Below are positions 41,008 through 52,574 of a DNA stretch of 64,000 nt, one piece after another. Numbering within the stretch: position 1 is the stretch's first letter; each line of letters begins with the position of its first letter. Under the pieces are notes generated by a model that did not search any database, was not told the origin of the DNA, and saw only the letters and a list, made by a program, of their open reading frames with translations. The stretch is from Nonomuraea wenchangensis. GTDB taxonomy: Bacteria; Actinomycetota; Actinomycetes; Streptosporangiales; Streptosporangiaceae. Both the position numbers and the translations under genes were made by a program. The DNA is taken from NCBI RefSeq assembly GCF_900111685.1, contig NZ_FOHX01000007.1:297986-361985 (forward strand), in the 5' to 3' direction.

Positions 41008-43512
41008 GTGAAGGCGGTCGTCATGGCGGGCGGGGAGGGCACGCGGCTGCGGCCGATGACCGCCAACCAGCCCAAACCCCTCCTGCCGGTGGTCAACCGC
41101 CCGATCATGGAGCACGTCCTGCGCCTGCTCAAACGGCACGGCATCACCGAGACCGTGGTGACCGTGCAGTTCCTGGCGGCGCTGGTGCGCAACTACTTCG
41201 GCGACGGCGACGAGCTGGGCATGCACCTCGAGTACGCCACCGAGGACGTCCCCCTCGGCACCGCCGGCAGCGTCAAGAACGCCGCCGACCGCCTGCGCGA
41301 CGACCGGTTCCTGGTGATCTCCGGAGACGCCCTCACGGACATCGATTTATCGGAAATGATCCGTTTCCATCGGGAAAATTCGGCACTTGTCACCATCGGA
41401 CTCAAGCGCGTGCCCAACCCCCTCGAATTCGGGATCATCATCGTCGACGAGGGCGGGCGCGTGCAGCGCTTCCTGGAGAAGCCCACCTGGGGCCAGGTCT
41501 TCTCCGACACGGTCAACACCGGCATCTATGTCATGGAGCCCGAGATCCTCGACGCCGTCGCCACCGGCGAGCCCGTCGACTGGTCCGGCGACGTCTTCCC
41601 CGCCCTGCTGGAGCGCGGCGCCGCCATCTACGGCCACGTCGCCGGCGGCTACTGGGAGGACGTCGGCACCCACGACAGCTATCTCAAGGCCCAGGCCGAC
41701 GCCCTGTCCGGCAGGGTCGAGCTGGACCTCGGCGGCTTCGAGCTCTCGCCCGGCGTCTGGGTCGCCGAGTCGGCCTCGGTGGATCCCGACGCCGTGCTCA
41801 AGGGCCCGCTGCTCATCGGCGACTACGCCAAGGTCGAGGCGGGCGCCGAGCTGCGCGAGTACACCGTGCTCGGCAGCAACGTCGTGGTGCGCGAAGGCGC
41901 CTTCCTGCACCGCGCGATCGTGCACGACAACGTCTACCTGGGCCCCGGCGCCCACTTACGCGGCTGCGTCGTCGGCAAGAGCACCGACGTCATGACCGGC
42001 GCCCGCATCGAGGAGAACGCGGTCATCGGTGACGAGTGCGTCATCGAGTCCGAGGCGTACGTCTCCAGCGGCGTCAAGGTCTACCCGTTCAAGACCATCG
42101 AGGCCGGCGCGGTCGTCAACACCAGCGTCATCTGGGAGTCGCGGGGCCAGCGCAGCCTGTTCGGCCCCCGGGGCGTGAGCGGCCTGGTCAACGTCGAGAT
42201 CACCGCCGAGCTGTGCGTCCGCCTGGCCAGCGCCTACGCCACCACACTGAAGAAGGGCGAGTACGTCGTCACCTCCCGCGACTGCTCACTCGCCGCCCGC
42301 GCGCTCAAGCGGGCGGTCAACGGCGCGCTCACCGCCGGGGCGATCAACGTTCTCGACCTGGAGGCGGCCCCGCTGCCGGTGGCCCGTTTCCACACCGGCA
42401 GGGAGGGCGCCGCCGGCGGCATCGCGCTGCGCACCACCCCCGGCGACCCGCAGAGCGTGGACATCGTCCTCATGGACGCCCGCGGCGCCGACCTCGCCCC
42501 CGGCGCGCAGCGCAAGCTGGAGCGGGTCTTCTCCCGCCAGGAGTTCCGCCGCGCCTTCCCCGGCGAGATCGCCGAGCTGACCCATCCGTCCCGCGCGATC
42601 GAGGACTACACCCACGAGCTGCTGCGCCACGTCGGCGTCGGCGACGTACGCGACATGAAGGTCGTCGTGGACTGCGCGGGCGGCACCTCCTCGCTGGTGC
42701 TGCCCACCCTGCTCGGCCGGGTCGGCGTGGACGTGCTCACTGTCAACGCCCGCCTCGACGACGTCTCGCCCACCGAGACGCTGGCCGAGCGCCGCCGCGA
42801 CCTGCAACGGCTGTCGGAGCTGGTCAGCTCCTCGCGGGCGGCCTTCGGCGTGCGCTTCGACCCGGTCGGTGAGCGCATCGCCCTGGTGGACGAGATGGGC
42901 CAGCTCATCGACGAGGAACGCGCCCTGCTCGTCGTGCTCGACCTGGTCGCCGCCGAGCGCAGGGGCGGCCGGGTGGCGCTGCCGGTCACCACCACCCGGG
43001 TCGCCGAGCAGGTGTGCCGCTTCCACGGCGTGCAGGTGCAGTGGACCTCCACCGCGCTGGACGCGCTCACCGCGGCCGTCGCGGGCCCCGACATGATCTT
43101 CGCGGCGGACGGGCGCGGCGGGTTCGTGGTGCCGGAGTTCAGCCCGGCCATCGACGGGCTGGCCGCGTTCATGCGCCTGCTCGGGCTGGTCGCCCGCACC
43201 CGGCTCTCGCTCAGCCAGATCGACGCGAGGATCCCCGAGGTCAAGCTGCTGCGCCGGACGGTGCCGACGCCGTGGGCGGCCAAGGGCGCGGTCATGCGCT
43301 CGGTCATCGAGGCCGCCGAGGCCGAGCCCGCGGGCTACCGCGTGGACACCACCGACGGGGTGCGGGTGGCCCGCGACGACGGGAGCTGGGTGCTGGTGCT
43401 GCCCGCCGCCACCGAGCCCGTCACCGACCTGTGGGCCGAGGCGGCCGACATGGACGGCGCCCAGGCGCTCCTGGAGCGCTGGGCGCGGGTGGTCGAGCAG
43501 GCCGCCGGCTGA
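41008..43512 (+). CDS. Mannose-1-phosphate guanylyltransferase with left-handed helix and degenerate phosphomannomutase domain
   Basis: This 834-residue protein has an N-terminal nucleotidyltransferase (AGGEGTRLRPMT, then PKPLLPV) making GDP-mannose. Hexapeptide beta-helix repeats cover about 255-360, and a phosphohexomutase-like region runs from about 390 to the end. In the last part the phosphoserine loop (TASHNP in active mutases) reads LRTTPGDP, so the mutase site is lost. AAGGAG precedes the GTG start. This fusion is typical of actinobacteria and supplies GDP-mannose for glycolipids or glycans. Confidence 0.88.
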   Translation: MKAVVMAGGEGTRLRPMTANQPKPLLPVVNRPIMEHVLRLLKRHGITETVVTVQFLAALVRNYFGDGDELGMHLEYATEDVPLGTAGSVKNAADRLRDDRFLVISGDALTDIDLSEMIRFHRENSALVTIGLKRVPNPLEFGIIIVDEGGRVQRFLEKPTWGQVFSDTVNTGIYVMEPEILDAVATGEPVDWSGDVFPALLERGAAIYGHVAGGYWEDVGTHDSYLKAQADALSGRVELDLGGFELSPGVWVAESASVDPDAVLKGPLLIGDYAKVEAGAELREYTVLGSNVVVREGAFLHRAIVHDNVYLGPGAHLRGCVVGKSTDVMTGARIEENAVIGDECVIESEAYVSSGVKVYPFKTIEAGAVVNTSVIWESRGQRSLFGPRGVSGLVNVEITAELCVRLASAYATTLKKGEYVVTSRDCSLAARALKRAVNGALTAGAINVLDLEAAPLPVARFHTGREGAAGGIALRTTPGDPQSVDIVLMDARGADLAPGAQRKLERVFSRQEFRRAFPGEIAELTHPSRAIEDYTHELLRHVGVGDVRDMKVVVDCAGGTSSLVLPTLLGRVGVDVLTVNARLDDVSPTETLAERRRDLQRLSELVSSSRAAFGVRFDPVGERIALVDEMGQLIDEERALLVVLDLVAAERRGGRVALPVTTTRVAEQVCRFHGVQVQWTSTALDALTAAVAGPDMIFAADGRGGFVVPEFSPAIDGLAAFMRLLGLVARTRLSLSQIDARIPEVKLLRRTVPTPWAAKGAVMRSVIEAAEAEPAGYRVDTTDGVRVARDDGSWVLVLPAATEPVTDLWAEAADMDGAQALLERWARVVEQAAG

Positions 43513-43688
43513 CCCGGCGTCCGGAGATGTCACGGAGAGTGAACGGCGCGAAAGTGGCAGAAACCACGCTTGCCAGATGCGCGCCGGCCGCCGCAAGATC
43601 GTAATGTAGAAACGCGCGGCGGCATGGACCACGGGGCGGAAGCGGCGGTAACTTTGTCTGCGTCCAAACCACCGTCCAGCGCCCCGAG

Positions 43689-43717
43689 TTGACCTTTGCC
43701 GCTGATCAGCGTATGTT
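43689..43717 (+). promoter_or_regulatory. Promoter of the garA operon (TTGACC-17-TATGTT)
   Basis: TTGACC at 43689-43694 and TATGTT at 43712-43717 have ideal 17-base spacing, which is rare in this GC-rich sequence. They lie about 90 bases before the FHA gene, in a 292-base gap with no other feature. Confidence 0.7.
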
Positions 43718-43804
43718 GCGGCATTCGCAAACTTGAAGAAAGCGAAGCGAGGCGCGTCCTGAGCACCGTCGCCGCGTCTTCGCGGTAGGAGGCCGAGCCG
43801 ATCG

Positions 43805-44317
43805 ATGCCGAGCGTCTACTGCACGCAGTGCGGGCACGCCAACCCCGAGGATGCCCGTTTCTGTTCCCGCTGCGGGTCACCGCTGACCAGACACGAGGTC
43901 GCCGGGGACACCACTTCGACGATCTCCGTGGCGGGAATCGAGGCGTACGAGGCTGAGACAGGCGACATGCTCCTGCAGGAGCGGGCGCTGGTGGAGCAGC
44001 TCCCGCCCGGCACGGCGTTGCTCACGGTGACCAGGGGCCCCAACCAGGGCAGCCGCTTCCGGCTGGACAAGGACCTCACCACGACCGGGCGCCACCCGGA
44101 GAGCGACATCTTCCTCGACGACATCACCGTCTCGCGCCGCCACGTGGAGTTCTACCGCCACCGTGGCGGCCAGTTCTCCGTCCGCGACGTGGGCAGCCTC
44201 AACGGCACCTACGTCAACCGCGAGCGGATCGAGGAGGTTCCGCTGCACTCCGGCGACGAGGTGCAGATCGGCAAGTTCCGCCTGGTCTTCCTCATGCGAG
44301 GCAACCACAGCGCATGA
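43805..44317 (+). CDS. garA: FHA-domain protein, GarA/OdhI-like, with zinc ribbon
   Basis: This 170-residue protein has a double-Cys zinc ribbon at residues 6-24 (CTQCGHANPEDARFCSRCG) and a Thr/Ser-rich segment (DTTSTISVAG). A C-terminal FHA domain follows (GRHPESDI, VSRRHVEF, GSLNGTYVN). GarA and OdhI regulate 2-oxoglutarate dehydrogenase and glutamate metabolism when unphosphorylated. The zinc ribbon is an addition compared with mycobacterial GarA. The ATG overlap with ftsR is 4 bases. Confidence 0.88.
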   Translation: MPSVYCTQCGHANPEDARFCSRCGSPLTRHEVAGDTTSTISVAGIEAYEAETGDMLLQERALVEQLPPGTALLTVTRGPNQGSRFRLDKDLTTTGRHPESDIFLDDITVSRRHVEFYRHRGGQFSVRDVGSLNGTYVNRERIEEVPLHSGDEVQIGKFRLVFLMRGNHSA

Positions 44318-44967
44318 CTTCCCAGGCGGCCCGCTCGCACATGAGCATCGGGGAGGTTCTCGCCCTGCTGCAGGGCGAGTTTCCCGATGTGACGATCTCC
44401 AAGATCAGGTTCTTGGAGGGCGAAGGGCTCATCGAGCCCGAGCGCAGCCCCTCCGGCTATCGCAAGTTCACGCACCTGCACGTCGAGCAGCTCCGCTTCA
44501 TCCTCACCGAGCAGCGCGACCACTATCTGCCGCTGCGGGTCATCAAGGACCGCATGGCCGAGAGCTTCGGCCGCCCCCGGGCCCTGCCCGACAAGCAGGA
44601 GGTCAGGCTCGACCGCGCGGAGCTGCTGGAGGCCGCCGGCATCGACGAGGAGACCCTCGCCGAGTGCGAGGACTACGGCCTGCTGGCCCCGGTGGCCCGC
44701 CGCTACGACGAGGAGGCGCTCAAGATCGCCCGCACCGTCGGCGCGCTGGCCCGTTTCGGCCTCGGCGCCCGGCACCTGCGCGCGGTCAAGGCCGCCGCCG
44801 AGCGCGAGTGCGGCCTGGTCGAGCAGAGCGTCGCGCCGGTGCTGAAACGCCGCGCCCCGGGCGCCATCGGCGAGGCCGAGGAGACCGCTCGGGAGCTGTC
44901 CAGCCTCCTGCTCGACCTGCACGCGTCGTTGGTCCGCACAGGGGTACGTTCGGTCCTGGGGCGCTGA
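44314..44967 (+). CDS. ftsR: MerR-type regulator FtsR
   Basis: This 217-residue protein has a MerR winged helix (SIGEVLALLQGEFPDVTISKIRFLEGEGLI) at the N-terminus. A C-terminal helical domain (RHLRAVKAAAERECGLVEQ) matches FtsR of Corynebacterium and mycobacterial Rv1828, which control cell-division genes such as ftsZ. It is translationally coupled to garA by an ATGA overlap and followed by DUF151. Confidence 0.9.
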   Translation: MTSQAARSHMSIGEVLALLQGEFPDVTISKIRFLEGEGLIEPERSPSGYRKFTHLHVEQLRFILTEQRDHYLPLRVIKDRMAESFGRPRALPDKQEVRLDRAELLEAAGIDEETLAECEDYGLLAPVARRYDEEALKIARTVGALARFGLGARHLRAVKAAAERECGLVEQSVAPVLKRRAPGAIGEAEETARELSSLLLDLHASLVRTGVRSVLGR

Positions 44968-45097
44968 GGAGACCCCGGCTGGTGCCCGGGGAGCAATCGG
45001 GGCCTTCCGGGTGTTACGTTGAAATGAAGTAGCCAGTCAGCAGAAGCGACGAACCAAGAGCTGTGCCGGGTCACCGGTCAGGAATACGGAGCAGCCC

Positions 45098-45568
45098 GTG
45101 TTGCAGATGGAGGTCGTGGGCGTAAGAGTTGAAATGCCCACAAATCAACCGATCGTCTTGCTCAAGGAGGCACACGGGGAGCGGTTCCTTCCTATCTGGA
45201 TCGGGATGACCGAGGCGACGGCCATCGCCCTCGCCCAGGCGGAGGAGCCTCCGCCGCGGCCGCTCACCCATGACCTGTTCCGCGACGTGCTGAGCGCGCT
45301 GGGCGTCGGCCTGCGCGCGGTCAACATCGTCGCGCTGCGCGACGGCATCTTCTTCGCCGACCTGGTGTTCTCCAACGGCGTCGAGGTGAGCGCGCGGCCC
45401 TCCGACTCCATCGCGCTCGCCCTGCGCACCGGAGCGCGCATCTTCGCCAGCGAGGAGGTGGTCCAGGAGGCCGGCGTGGTCATCCCGGACGACCAGGAGG
45501 ACGAGGTGGAGAAGTTCAGGGAGTTCCTTGACACGATCACTCCCGAGGACTTCGGCAGGGCGGGGTAG
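45098..45568 (+). CDS. Bifunctional nuclease family protein (DUF151)
   Basis: This is a 156-residue DUF151/bifunctional nuclease-family protein (VVGVRVEMPTNQPIVLLKEA, LPIWIGMTEATAIALAQ). Its acidic DNase/RNase face is as in plant and mycobacterial relatives. GTG start at 45098, with an ATG nine bases later as an alternative. It sits between ftsR and a second MerR gene in the conserved Rv1827-Rv1832-like cluster. The role in that cluster is unclear. Confidence 0.9.
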   Translation: MLQMEVVGVRVEMPTNQPIVLLKEAHGERFLPIWIGMTEATAIALAQAEEPPPRPLTHDLFRDVLSALGVGLRAVNIVALRDGIFFADLVFSNGVEVSARPSDSIALALRTGARIFASEEVVQEAGVVIPDDQEDEVEKFREFLDTITPEDFGRAG

Positions 45569-45715
45569 GTATTTCGGTGCATTTACGCTTCACGACGCGC
45601 CGAGCCGGATCGTTGACTGAGCATGGTGACGGTCCTACGGTGCAAGTGAAACCCGCGGTCGCCTTATATGAACCCCCAGATCAGGCCGTGGGATGAGAGA
45701 AAGCCGGAGGTCCGC

Positions 45716-46336
45716 GTGGCGGTCAGCAGCGGCGAGGGAAAGACGGCCGGCCAGGAAGATCCGGTGCGGCGCGAGGACGCGCGGCAGCGTGCCGGGGAGC
45801 AGGGTCTGCTCTTCGACGAGCGTCCGGCGGCGCTGCCGGACGACATCGGCTACCGCGGGCCCACCGCCTGCGCGGCGGCCGGCATCACCTACAGGCAGCT
45901 CGACTACTGGGCACGCACGGGCCTGGTGGAGCCGACCATCCGGGCCGCGCACGGCTCGGGCTCCCAGCGGCTCTACAGCTTCCGCGACATCCTGGTGCTC
46001 AAGGTCGTCAAGCGGCTCCTCGACACCGGGGTGTCGCTGCAGCAGATCCGCACGGCCGTGCAGCACCTGCGCAACCGCGGGGTCGCCGACCTCGCGCAGA
46101 TCACGCTCATGAGCGACGGCGTCAGCGTCTACGAGTGCACCTCGGCCGACGAGGTGATCGACCTGCTCCAGGGCGGCCAGGGCGTGTTCGGCATCGCGCT
46201 CGGCCGGGTCTGGCGAGAGGTCGAGGGAAGCCTCGCGGAGCTGCCGGGGGAACGCGCGGCGGTCGAGGACAACGTCCCGGCCGACCACCCCGCTGACGAG
46301 CTCGCCCAGCGCCGCCGTGCCCGGCGCCTGGGGTAG
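45716..46336 (+). CDS. MerR-type regulator (McdR/Rv1830-like)
   Basis: This 206-residue protein has a winged helix (ACAAAGITYRQLDYWARTGLVEPTIRAA) and a C-terminal domain rich in QIRTAVQHLRNRG. It is the homologue of the MerR gene between DUF151 and gcvB in Mycobacterium, named McdR for cell-cycle control. The GTG at 45716 has a perfect GGAGG five bases upstream; an ATG at 45668 in the same frame lacks one. It is followed by the glycine riboswitch. Confidence 0.87.
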   Translation: MAVSSGEGKTAGQEDPVRREDARQRAGEQGLLFDERPAALPDDIGYRGPTACAAAGITYRQLDYWARTGLVEPTIRAAHGSGSQRLYSFRDILVLKVVKRLLDTGVSLQQIRTAVQHLRNRGVADLAQITLMSDGVSVYECTSADEVIDLLQGGQGVFGIALGRVWREVEGSLAELPGERAAVEDNVPADHPADELAQRRRARRLG

Positions 46337-46339
46337 TAA

Positions 46340-46368
46340 TTCGCCCGTAACGTCCAGAGTAGTAACCT
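46340..46368 (+). promoter_or_regulatory. gcvP promoter (TTCGCC-17-TAACCT)
   Basis: TTCGCC and TAACCT are 17 bases apart. Transcription should start near 46375, just before the glycine riboswitch. The -10 hexamer is identical to that of the trp promoter. Confidence 0.55.
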
Positions 46369-46389
46369 AGGACAGGCAAGGCTGACGAC

Positions 46390-46600
46390 CCCGTGCGGGA
46401 GAGTCCCCGGCACCATCTGGTCCCGGGGCGCCGAAGGAGCAACCCTCCCCGGAATCTCTCAGGCAACCTGTACCGCTCGGGCGAGGCAACTCTGGAAAGC
46501 AGGCACGCCCGCCAGGCGCGCCTCACCGACGGTGCAAGCCTCCGTAGCGAGGCGAAGCTCTCAGGTCGCGGTGACGCCCGCGCTGACAGAGGGGGAGATC
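46390..46600 (+). promoter_or_regulatory. Tandem glycine riboswitch
   Basis: Two gcvT-type aptamers lie in series. The first has CGGGAGAGT, CGCCGAAGGAGCAA and AATCTCTCAGGCA, ending near CTCTGGAAAG (46490-46498). The second has CGACGGTGCAAGCC, GGCGAAGCTCTCAGGT and GACAGAGGGGGAG (to about 46597). These are the core bulges of the class. They precede gcvP by about 55 bases and should turn it on when glycine is plentiful. The 319-base gap between the MerR gene and gcvP holds this element and its promoter. Confidence 0.93.
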
Positions 46601-46655
46601 CGGCATCCGCCCGCGCCCCGGCGCCGGTCTCCATAAGCCTCGGGAGGCACCTTCC

Positions 46656-49538
<2,883 letters not shown>

Positions 49539-49650
49539 GCGGATCGCGGGGCGGGGAACCAGTCCGGCATCGTCAAGTGGGCAGACATGATCGCCGGAAG
49601 TGGTTAGGCTTCGGTGCGACCCAGGCCAAGCGGCGCCGTAAGGAGCTCTC

Positions 49651-50451
49651 TTGACGTCATCGGAGCTGGAGACCCCGCCCCTCGACACCGCCCGCAGGCT
49701 CGCCGAGAGCGGTGACCTCGACGGCGCCGCGGCGATCCTGCGGCGGCTCGTCGCCGACCCCGACGGGCCCGACCGCGCGCAGGCCGCCGTCGGGCTCGCC
49801 GTGGTGCTGGAGGAGCGCGGCGAGGTCGAGGCGGCCCGCGCGGCCGCCCGCACCGCCCTGGCCACCAACCACCCCGAGTACGCCGCCCAGGCCGCCTGCC
49901 ACCTGGCGCAGGGCTTCGAGCGCGAGGGGCGCACCGAGCAGGCCAGAGCCGCCTGGCAGGCCGTGCTGGGCGTCGGCACCCCCGCCTACCTCTCGCACGC
50001 CCACCTGGCGCTGGCCCGGCTGGCCGAGACCCTGGGTGAGGCCGAGAAGGAGCTGCGCGAGGCCACGTCGTCGGGCGTGGCGGCCGGCGACGAGCAGGTG
50101 GCGGCGCTGGCGGCGCGGGAGCTCGCCGACCTGCTGCTGGAGCACGGCGAGCCGGGCTCGGCCGCCGACGTGCTCATCGAGGCCCTGGGCATCGCCCCCG
50201 AGTCCGAGGTGCCGGGGCTGCGGGTGCGGCTCGGCATCGCGCACTTGGAGCTGGCCTGCGCCGAGTTCGCCGAGACCGTGGAGGGCGGGGCCGACGTCCC
50301 GACCAGCGCCCTGGCCATCGAGCTGCTGGCCCGTACGCTGCCGCTGCGCGGCCGGCCGGAGGACGCCGACCAGGTGTGGTCCTACGGGCTGGGGCACGCC
50401 GACGAGGCGCTGGCCGCCGAGGTGCGCCTGCGCTACGAGCGCGGGTTTTGA
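49651..50451 (+). CDS. Tetratricopeptide-repeat protein
   Basis: This 266-residue all-alpha protein has TPR-like helical pairs (ADPDGPDRAQAAVGLAVVLEERGEVEAARAA and similar), about seven repeats, and no catalytic motif. TTG start with an AAGGAG ribosome-binding site. A TAGGCT -10-like box at 49605-49610 could supply its promoter. Probable adaptor; partner unknown. Confidence 0.8.
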   Translation: MTSSELETPPLDTARRLAESGDLDGAAAILRRLVADPDGPDRAQAAVGLAVVLEERGEVEAARAAARTALATNHPEYAAQAACHLAQGFEREGRTEQARAAWQAVLGVGTPAYLSHAHLALARLAETLGEAEKELREATSSGVAAGDEQVAALAARELADLLLEHGEPGSAADVLIEALGIAPESEVPGLRVRLGIAHLELACAEFAETVEGGADVPTSALAIELLARTLPLRGRPEDADQVWSYGLGHADEALAAEVRLRYERGF

Positions 50452-50473
50452 CCCACGCCTGCCCGGCCGGGGG

Positions 50474-50845
50474 TCAGCCCCGGCGCATGACGGCCGACGC
50501 GGCGGCCACGTTGATGACGACGATGGCGATCCAGGTGATGGCGAGCCCCAGCAGGCCCGCCTGGCCGGCCGCGATCGCGGTCAGCGGGACGCCGATGCCG
50601 AGCGAGCCCAGCACGATCGGGGTCATCGTGGAGGCCGGGCTCTTGGCCTTGGGGCGGGGGCCGGCTCCGTACGCGGCCGTTTCGGCTCCCTGCGCGGCCA
50701 GCTCGGCCCGCACCCGCCCGGCGATCGTCTCGTCGAGGCGGTCCGCGAAGGACTCCACGAGCGCCTTCTCGTAGTCGGGGCCGAGGTCGCGACGGGCGTC
50801 GAGCGTGGCCTTGAGGTCCTCACGGAGTGGACGTTCGAGGTGCAT
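50474..50845 (-). CDS. Small protein with helical soluble N-terminus and two C-terminal membrane segments
   Basis: This 123-residue protein starts MHLERPLREDLKATLDARRDLG and has a helical region containing DYEKALVESFADRLDETI. Two membrane helices follow: TPIVLGSLGIGVPLTAIAAG and LLGLAITWIAIVVINVAAA. Longer starts exist but cross the promoter of the divergent hydrolase gene. Actinobacterial relatives are uncharacterised. Confidence 0.65.
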   Translation of the reverse strand: MHLERPLREDLKATLDARRDLGPDYEKALVESFADRLDETIAGRVRAELAAQGAETAAYGAGPRPKAKSPASTMTPIVLGSLGIGVPLTAIAAGQAGLLGLAITWIAIVVINVAAASAVMRRG

Positions 50846-50915
50846 GAAGACATCATGCTCTACTCGCGGCACGCCCGTCATCAGCCCTGAGAGCCACCGC
50901 CGGATCGTCCGAAGG

Positions 50916-50921
50916 TACGGT
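50916..50921 (+). promoter_or_regulatory. Probable leaderless -10 box (TACGGT) for the alpha/beta hydrolase gene
   Basis: TACGGT ends 6 bases before the ATG at 50928. Confidence 0.45.
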
Positions 50922-50927
50922 TCTGCC

Positions 50928-51548
50928 ATGGAGATCACGACCCCGCGCGGGCCGGCGCGGGTGGACCTGGAGGAGCCGGCCGACCCTCGGCTGCTGCTCG
51001 TCCTCACCCACGGCTCCGCCGGGGGAGTGGACGCCCCCGACCTGCTGGCCGTGCGCGACGCCGCGCTCGCGGCGGGGTTCGGGGTGGCCAGGGTGACGCA
51101 GGCGTTCCGGCTGGCGGGGGCGCGGGCCCCCGGCTCGCCGGCCCGTCAGGACGAGGCGTGGGAGACCGTCCTCGCGGAGCTGCGGGCGCACCGGCCCGGC
51201 CTGCCCCTCGTGCAGGGCGGGCGGAGCAACGGGGCACGGGTGGCCTGCCGTACGGCGGCGGCGGTGGGCGCGGCGGCGGTCGTGGCGCTGGCCTTCCCCC
51301 TGCACCCGCCGGGCCGGCCCGACAGGTCCAGGGCCGGCGAGCTGCGCGGTGCGGGGGTGGACGTGCTGGTCGTCAACGGCGACCGCGACCCGTTCGGCGT
51401 CCCGGACGCCGCGGACGCGGCGCGGCTGGTGGTGCTGCCCGGTGAGGGGCACGATCTCAAACGGGATCCCGCCCGGGTCGGCGGGATCGTGGCGGAGTGG
51501 CTGGGCCACTACGCGCTGGCTGATCGGCGGAGCGGGGAGCCCTCCTAG
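50928..51548 (+). CDS. Small alpha/beta hydrolase (KANL3/Tex30-like)
   Basis: This 206-residue protein has an LTHGSAGG oxyanion loop, nucleophile Ser in GGRSNGARVA, the acid in NGDRDPFG and the His in GEGHDL. This matches the compact alpha/beta hydrolases annotated as KANL3/Tex30. No signal peptide. It is divergent from the small membrane protein. Substrate unknown. Confidence 0.8.
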   Translation: MEITTPRGPARVDLEEPADPRLLLVLTHGSAGGVDAPDLLAVRDAALAAGFGVARVTQAFRLAGARAPGSPARQDEAWETVLAELRAHRPGLPLVQGGRSNGARVACRTAAAVGAAAVVALAFPLHPPGRPDRSRAGELRGAGVDVLVVNGDRDPFGVPDAADAARLVVLPGEGHDLKRDPARVGGIVAEWLGHYALADRRSGEPS

Positions 51549-51557
51549 CCCGCGGGC

Positions 51558-51743
51558 TCAGACGCCCACCGGCCGGTGCGGCTCGATGGAGGCGCCGCTC
51601 GGCAGGAGCTCCCCGGTGTCCTCGAACAGGACCACGCCGTTGCAGAGCAGGCTCCACCCCTGCTCGGGATGGCAGGCGAGGGTACGTGCCGCCTCGCGGT
51701 CGGGCGCCTCTGCATCCGGACAGGCCGGGACGTGCGGGCACAT
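51558..51743 (-). CDS. DUF5999 small protein
   Basis: This 61-residue protein has the recurring pattern PDREAARTLACHPEQGWSLL and FEDTGELLPSG, typical of the DUF5999 family that is widespread in Streptomyces and relatives. A GGAGG ribosome-binding site precedes the ATG. Cys residues near the N-terminus (CPHVPACPD) may bind metal. Function unknown. Confidence 0.85.
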   Translation of the reverse strand: MCPHVPACPDAEAPDREAARTLACHPEQGWSLLCNGVVLFEDTGELLPSGASIEPHRPVGV

Positions 51744-51899
51744 CGGCGTGCCTCCGATATCTCGTGGAATGCTCCCGTTGTGAGGGGCGGGAGCGGCTCG
51801 GGTTGTTCTCTTGGCAAGGGTGCGATGCCGTCACCGTGACGTGTGACCTTCGACACAGGGTGCCTTATGCAGGATAACGGGCCAAGCACGACACGCGCA

Positions 51900-52460
51900 T
51901 CACGTTTGCAAACCCTTGAGAAGAGCGTCGAGTCCGCGCTCGAAGTCCGCATCGGCCCGTTCGTCCCGCCGTATCCATTCGTCGACCTCTGGGTCGGCCC
52001 AGCCGGACCGCTGGACCTCGACGGCCACGCTGCCGTACACGAACGCGCGTAGCGTCCGCACCGCGTCGGGGGCGTCGTCGAGGCCGCCGTCGGCCAACTG
52101 CTCGGTCTGCTCGCCCAGGGCGATGAGCGTGGTGCCCTTGGGCGGCTTGGTGAGCGCCAGCGCCAGCACGCCGGGATGCTCGCGCAGCAGCTCCCGCTCC
52201 GCCCGGCACCACGCCTTGGCCGTCTCCTGCCAGGTGGGGCGCTGCTCGACGTGGACGGTGGTCACGTGCTCGGCCAGGGCGTCCATCAGCGCCTCCTTGC
52301 CCCGGGGCAGGTGGTGGTAGATGGCCATGGCCTCGACCTGCAGCGCGTCGCCGAGCCGGCGCATGGTGAGCCGGCGCAGCCCCTGGCTGTCGGCGATGTG
52401 CAGCGCGGCCTCGATGATCCGCTCGCGGGAGAGGGGGATCGGTGGTCTCTTGGCGGGCAT
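51900..52460 (-). CDS. TetR-family regulator (TetR_C domain)
   Basis: This 186-residue protein begins PAKRPPIPLSRERIIEAALHIADSQG. It has the helix-turn-helix TMRRLGDALQVEAMAIYHHLP and a TetR_C-type C-terminal domain. Start at ATG 52460, 7 bases after TAAGAT, so leaderless. A TTACTTCGTAA palindrome overlaps the -10 box, a strong sign of autorepression. No obvious structural target is adjacent. Confidence 0.87.
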   Translation of the reverse strand: MPAKRPPIPLSRERIIEAALHIADSQGLRRLTMRRLGDALQVEAMAIYHHLPRGKEALMDALAEHVTTVHVEQRPTWQETAKAWCRAERELLREHPGVLALALTKPPKGTTLIALGEQTEQLADGGLDDAPDAVRTLRAFVYGSVAVEVQRSGWADPEVDEWIRRDERADADFERGLDALLKGLQT

Positions 52461-52467
52461 GAAGATC

Positions 52468-52483
52468 ATCTTACTTCGTAAAG
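52468..52483. promoter_or_regulatory. Autoregulatory site candidate: leaderless -10 (TAAGAT) overlapped by TTAC-TTC-GTAA
   Basis: TAAGAT (minus strand, 52468-52473) is 7 bases from the TetR start, and the palindrome TTACTTCGTAA (52471-52481) overlaps it. TetR_C regulators often bind such TTAC-N3-GTAA sites. The same 14-mer TACTTCGTAAAGGG also occurs at 2467-2480. Confidence 0.5.
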
Positions 52484-52574
52484 GGCGCGGCGGCGGGGTG
52501 ATTCCCGCATGTGTCGCGAGGAGGCGTACTCTTGGGCCTGGCATGACTTATCGGCTGGTGAAGGGGCAGGGTCC

